Shown: piece after piece, positions 61,701 through 64,000 of the stretch | Layout: the number at the start of each line of letters is the position of its first letter | Numbering within the stretch: position 1 is the stretch's first letter | Origin: Dolomedes plantarius | Lineage: Eukaryota; Arthropoda; Arachnida; Araneae; Dolomedidae | Direction: 5' to 3' | Assembly (NCBI GenBank): GCA_907164885.2 | Contig: OU015490.1 | Location: forward strand, 241,498,449 to 241,562,448 | DNA: 64,000 nucleotides | Position numbers and translations under genes: made by a program | The notes under the pieces: model-generated | Told to the model about the DNA's origin: nothing | The model's input: only the letters and a program-made list of their open reading frames with translations | Databases searched by the model: none

Positions 61701-62529
61701 ATCAGTCATTTACTATGAAAAATAATTTTTTTGTGCTATTTCTGAGAAATGTAACTGCATCAAAATGTTAGAATTTAAGCAAACCATCTAAATGGAGAGC
61801 CTCAAAGCCAATTAATTCAATGGCTGTGAATGTTATTGAATATAGATAAACTTTTATGAATTTTTTTTCTTCTGAAAATCAGTTAGATGTTAAGTGTTTT
61901 GGATTTCTTTTACTTTCATAAGTTTTTTTTTTTTTTAATTTTGAATGCATGTCGCTCTCTGTCATTTTAAAAGTTGCTTTTTGGGGGAGTCATTTTCTTT
62001 TCTTAGCATTTTTATCAGTGGAATTAGGCTTTCTTTAATATTCTGTTATTTATGTAACAGTTTTGTTACTGCCACTTACTCTGCCTTTAAAAAGCATTTA
62101 GTGACCTACTTTATTCTGACAACATAATCTTTTTATACTCCACCATTGCAGTTATTTAGTGAATGTATTTTGTTTAGTAATTGAATAATTATTTTGGGGT
62201 CTTTTATATTTTATTAATTTTATAGAATTATTATTTTTTACTTCTAGGTACTTTATTACATTTATTTGCATCCAACAAGAGGTATACTTTTTGATAAGTC
62301 TAGTCCTAGTCAAAGTGATGTTCCTGTTCCTAGATCACAAAGTATTGCAAGCAGATTTACTCTGAGCAGGGAGTTTTTTGATACAATTGAAGGAGACGGG
62401 TCCATGTTGGAAACAAATCAGACTGTATTGCTTCCAAGTACTGGTGTAGAGAAAATTGGGGAACCAGCTGTAGTGCAAAATGGAAAACAAACAGAAATGA
62501 AATGTGAGTATGAAAAGACTGAATGTTAA
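53836..62529 (+). CDS. XK-related membrane protein, complete gene
   Basis: Five coding exons: 53,836-54,194; 56,373-56,587; 59,772-60,060; 61,003-61,228; 62,248-62,529. All introns are GT-AG (donors GTAAGC, GTAAGA, GTAAGT, GTAAGT) and phases fit (2, 1, 2, 0), giving 456 codons without a break. The protein has a short polar N-terminus, then IICSVLAIGSYILDIGWDVF and later hydrophobic segments, the family-typical LFEACLECAPQLILQIYII in exon 2, and SYLRSLRESL, VGIHFGIMLVW and further membrane segments in exons 3-5. This pattern is XK-related (Kell blood group XK/XKR; CED-8 in nematode). Some family members scramble phospholipids in the plasma membrane after caspase cleavage; which paralogue this is cannot be decided here. 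A second ATG three codons in (AAAATGAGTC) could also start it. Confidence 0.93.
54195..56372 (+). other. XKR intron 1
   Basis: 2,178 bp, starts GTAAGC and ends in a pyrimidine-rich TTAG. AT-rich, no coding or repeat recognised. Confidence 0.85.
56588..59771 (+). other. XKR intron 2
   Basis: 3,184 bp, starts GTAAGA and ends TCTTCTCTTTTCAG. It holds the antisense non-LTR remnant at 57,720-58,640 and a T-run of over 30 at 58,766-58,796. Confidence 0.85.
57720..58640 (-). pseudogene. Non-LTR retrotransposon RNase H remnant
   Basis: On the - strand, within XKR intron 2, VYTDG near 58,400 and VILQWIPSHCGIYGNTKANYL near 58,100 are the RNase H signature of Jockey/R1-type elements, followed by a C-terminal region. 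Stops and frameshifts throughout. It opposes the gene's direction. Confidence 0.82.
60061..61002 (+). other. XKR intron 3
   Basis: 942 bp, starts GTAAGT and ends TTTGTTTAG. Nothing else recognised. Confidence 0.85.
61229..62247 (+). other. XKR intron 4
   Basis: 1,019 bp, starts GTAAGT and ends TACTTCTAG. Nothing else recognised. Confidence 0.85.
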
Positions 62530-64000
62530 CAATTGTAAGTGTTGATGCTCTTTTTTTTTTTATAGAGTAACATGCTCTGATCTGTGTAATGCATTAAGTC
62601 TTAATCATATGCATTTTTTTTTTATGATGGGTATATTTTACTTTGTCTTAATCTGGTGCTCATTGGTGAATTTCAAATGGTTCTCATTTACTATGAGAAA
62701 ACTGTCTAAAGTTTTCTTATTCTGTCAGGAGCTAACAGAATCTGATGCACTTTAGCTTAAAAAATACTGTTTTGTTCTGTGGGCTTAAAAAGGTCTGAAT
62801 TTTATTGCAAAGTAAATTGAAGAAATAAAATTAAATAATTATAATTTCTTAAAGGTGTGTGAAATTCTTTTTATCAGTTGATATTAATATGAAACTAAAA
62901 ATTCATTAAATGATAGTTCAGTTCAATGACATAGAATTTATGAAAACCTGTGTTTGGGGTTTATGCCTAAGCTGTTATATATACATATATGTATATTCAG
63001 TGATAGAATATGAAAATAAAAGTAACCATCATGGCAAAAGCAAAATATTACAATAAGAACATTAATGAACTAGAAGTAAAATGTTTTGCTGATTTTGACA
63101 TGAAATAGATCTGATTGTACCTGTATTTTAGCTTTATTTACCAGATGAAATTGTATTTTGTTAGTTCATTTTATAAATATATTTTTGGATGTGCTCAACT
63201 TTTCAAAGTGTTTTATTAACTTGTGTGTATGTAAGAAATTACATTATTTGTTATAAAAATGTACAAAATGCACAAATATCTGTAAAATAAAATATATATT
63301 TATATATATTTGAATATCAAATTGTATAAAATATTTTTGTGACATCTATAAATTTTTCTAAAACTTTTTAGTGTACTTTTAAAAAAAAATTCCTTAATTT
63401 AACAATACAGAGTATCTTTTTTATATGCATTTATTTTAATACACAGGATTGCACAGAATATATTTTTACATGTAATAGAAAATTATTTTTGCTGTAACAA
63501 ATTGAAGATCTTTTTTACACCTAGGATAAAATTCATCAATTTAAACTATAATATTTAGTACTGCAGGGAGAAAGAAACATAGGAAATATAATTTATGAGA
63601 AACTTTCATATATAAGGACAATTATGCCCCTGTACACTTGCCAATTTTATTGCCCATAGACTTAATGAGAATCTTATAATGGAGGTTTTTTTTTTTAAGA
63701 ACATGTGTGTCTAACCTTTTGGATTACCTGGGCCACATATAAAATATATATCTTTGTTAATGTATATAAGTGACTTAATTTCCTTTTGAATAATATTTAA
63801 AAAAGACCACAACGTGAACTTAAACCTTGTGGGATATTTGCCCCTCTTTACATGTCAGACGTCAATATCTATTTCGATGGAAGAGTTTGCAAATCTTACT
63901 GGTTTCTTAAGGTGCTCGCAGGAATTTATCTTGTTTTACTTTCAGTGTTCTTTAAATTTGAAAATAGTTCTTCTCAAATGTACATAGTGCCAAAAATAAT
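62530..64000 (+). other. XKR 3' UTR and flank
   Basis: AT-rich with possible polyadenylation signals AATAAA near 62,824, 63,014 and 63,285. Near 63,708 the phrase CTAACCTTTTGGATTACCTG followed by GGGCCACAT resembles CCAACCTTTTATCTTCCTTG, GGGCCACAC at about 49,209, suggesting a dispersed repeat fragment. Confidence 0.5.

Overview
The window looks like AT-rich, intron-containing animal chromosomal DNA, most likely from an arthropod and possibly a spider or other arachnid. The evidence is spliceosomal GT-AG introns, one complete multi-exon animal gene, tRNA-derived SINEs, and a wide mix of arthropod-type transposons. Species cannot be fixed from the sequence alone.

The one gene I can reconstruct completely is an XK-related (XKR/CED-8 type) membrane protein on the + strand: five coding exons from 53,836 to 62,529, all splice phases consistent, 456 codons, no break. 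Three weaker host-gene candidates exist: the last coding exon of an unrecognised multi-pass membrane protein on the - strand (9,695-10,647) with a three-copy 30-bp repeat; another membrane-type exon on the - strand (16,850-17,145); and a possible terminal exon at 643-793.

Most of the rest is a graveyard of mobile elements, many with exact boundaries. 0-9 kb: a non-autonomous Helitron, several tRNA-derived SINEs, a hAT MITE with an 8-bp target duplication and small TIR elements. 17-23 kb: a Tigger-like element inside a (TA)n tract, a fold-back element, and a pogo-like element whose coding region is split by a SINE. 24-26 kb: a Jockey-like non-LTR reverse transcriptase fragment. 28.6-35 kb: a Mutator-like element, a Tc1-like fragment, a Merlin pseudogene, and a nearly perfect 419-bp inverted duplication around the 3' end of a Tigger element. 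36.6-41.7 kb: a BEL/Pao LTR retrotransposon with 405-bp LTRs and a decayed interior. 42-49.2 kb: Tigger-like, piggyBac-like and hAT MITEs, then a hAT and a piggyBac element close together. 49.4-52.7 kb: a Helitron with a helicase remnant and an unclassified TIR element carrying an intron-containing MADF-like gene.

No complete, unbroken transposase is visible. The Mutator-like element is closest, with a single frameshift in an A-run. The genes do not form an operon or pathway; the layout is one conserved gene with large introns beside a repeat-rich intergenic region. I found no CRISPR array, rRNA, prophage or confident functional tRNA gene.
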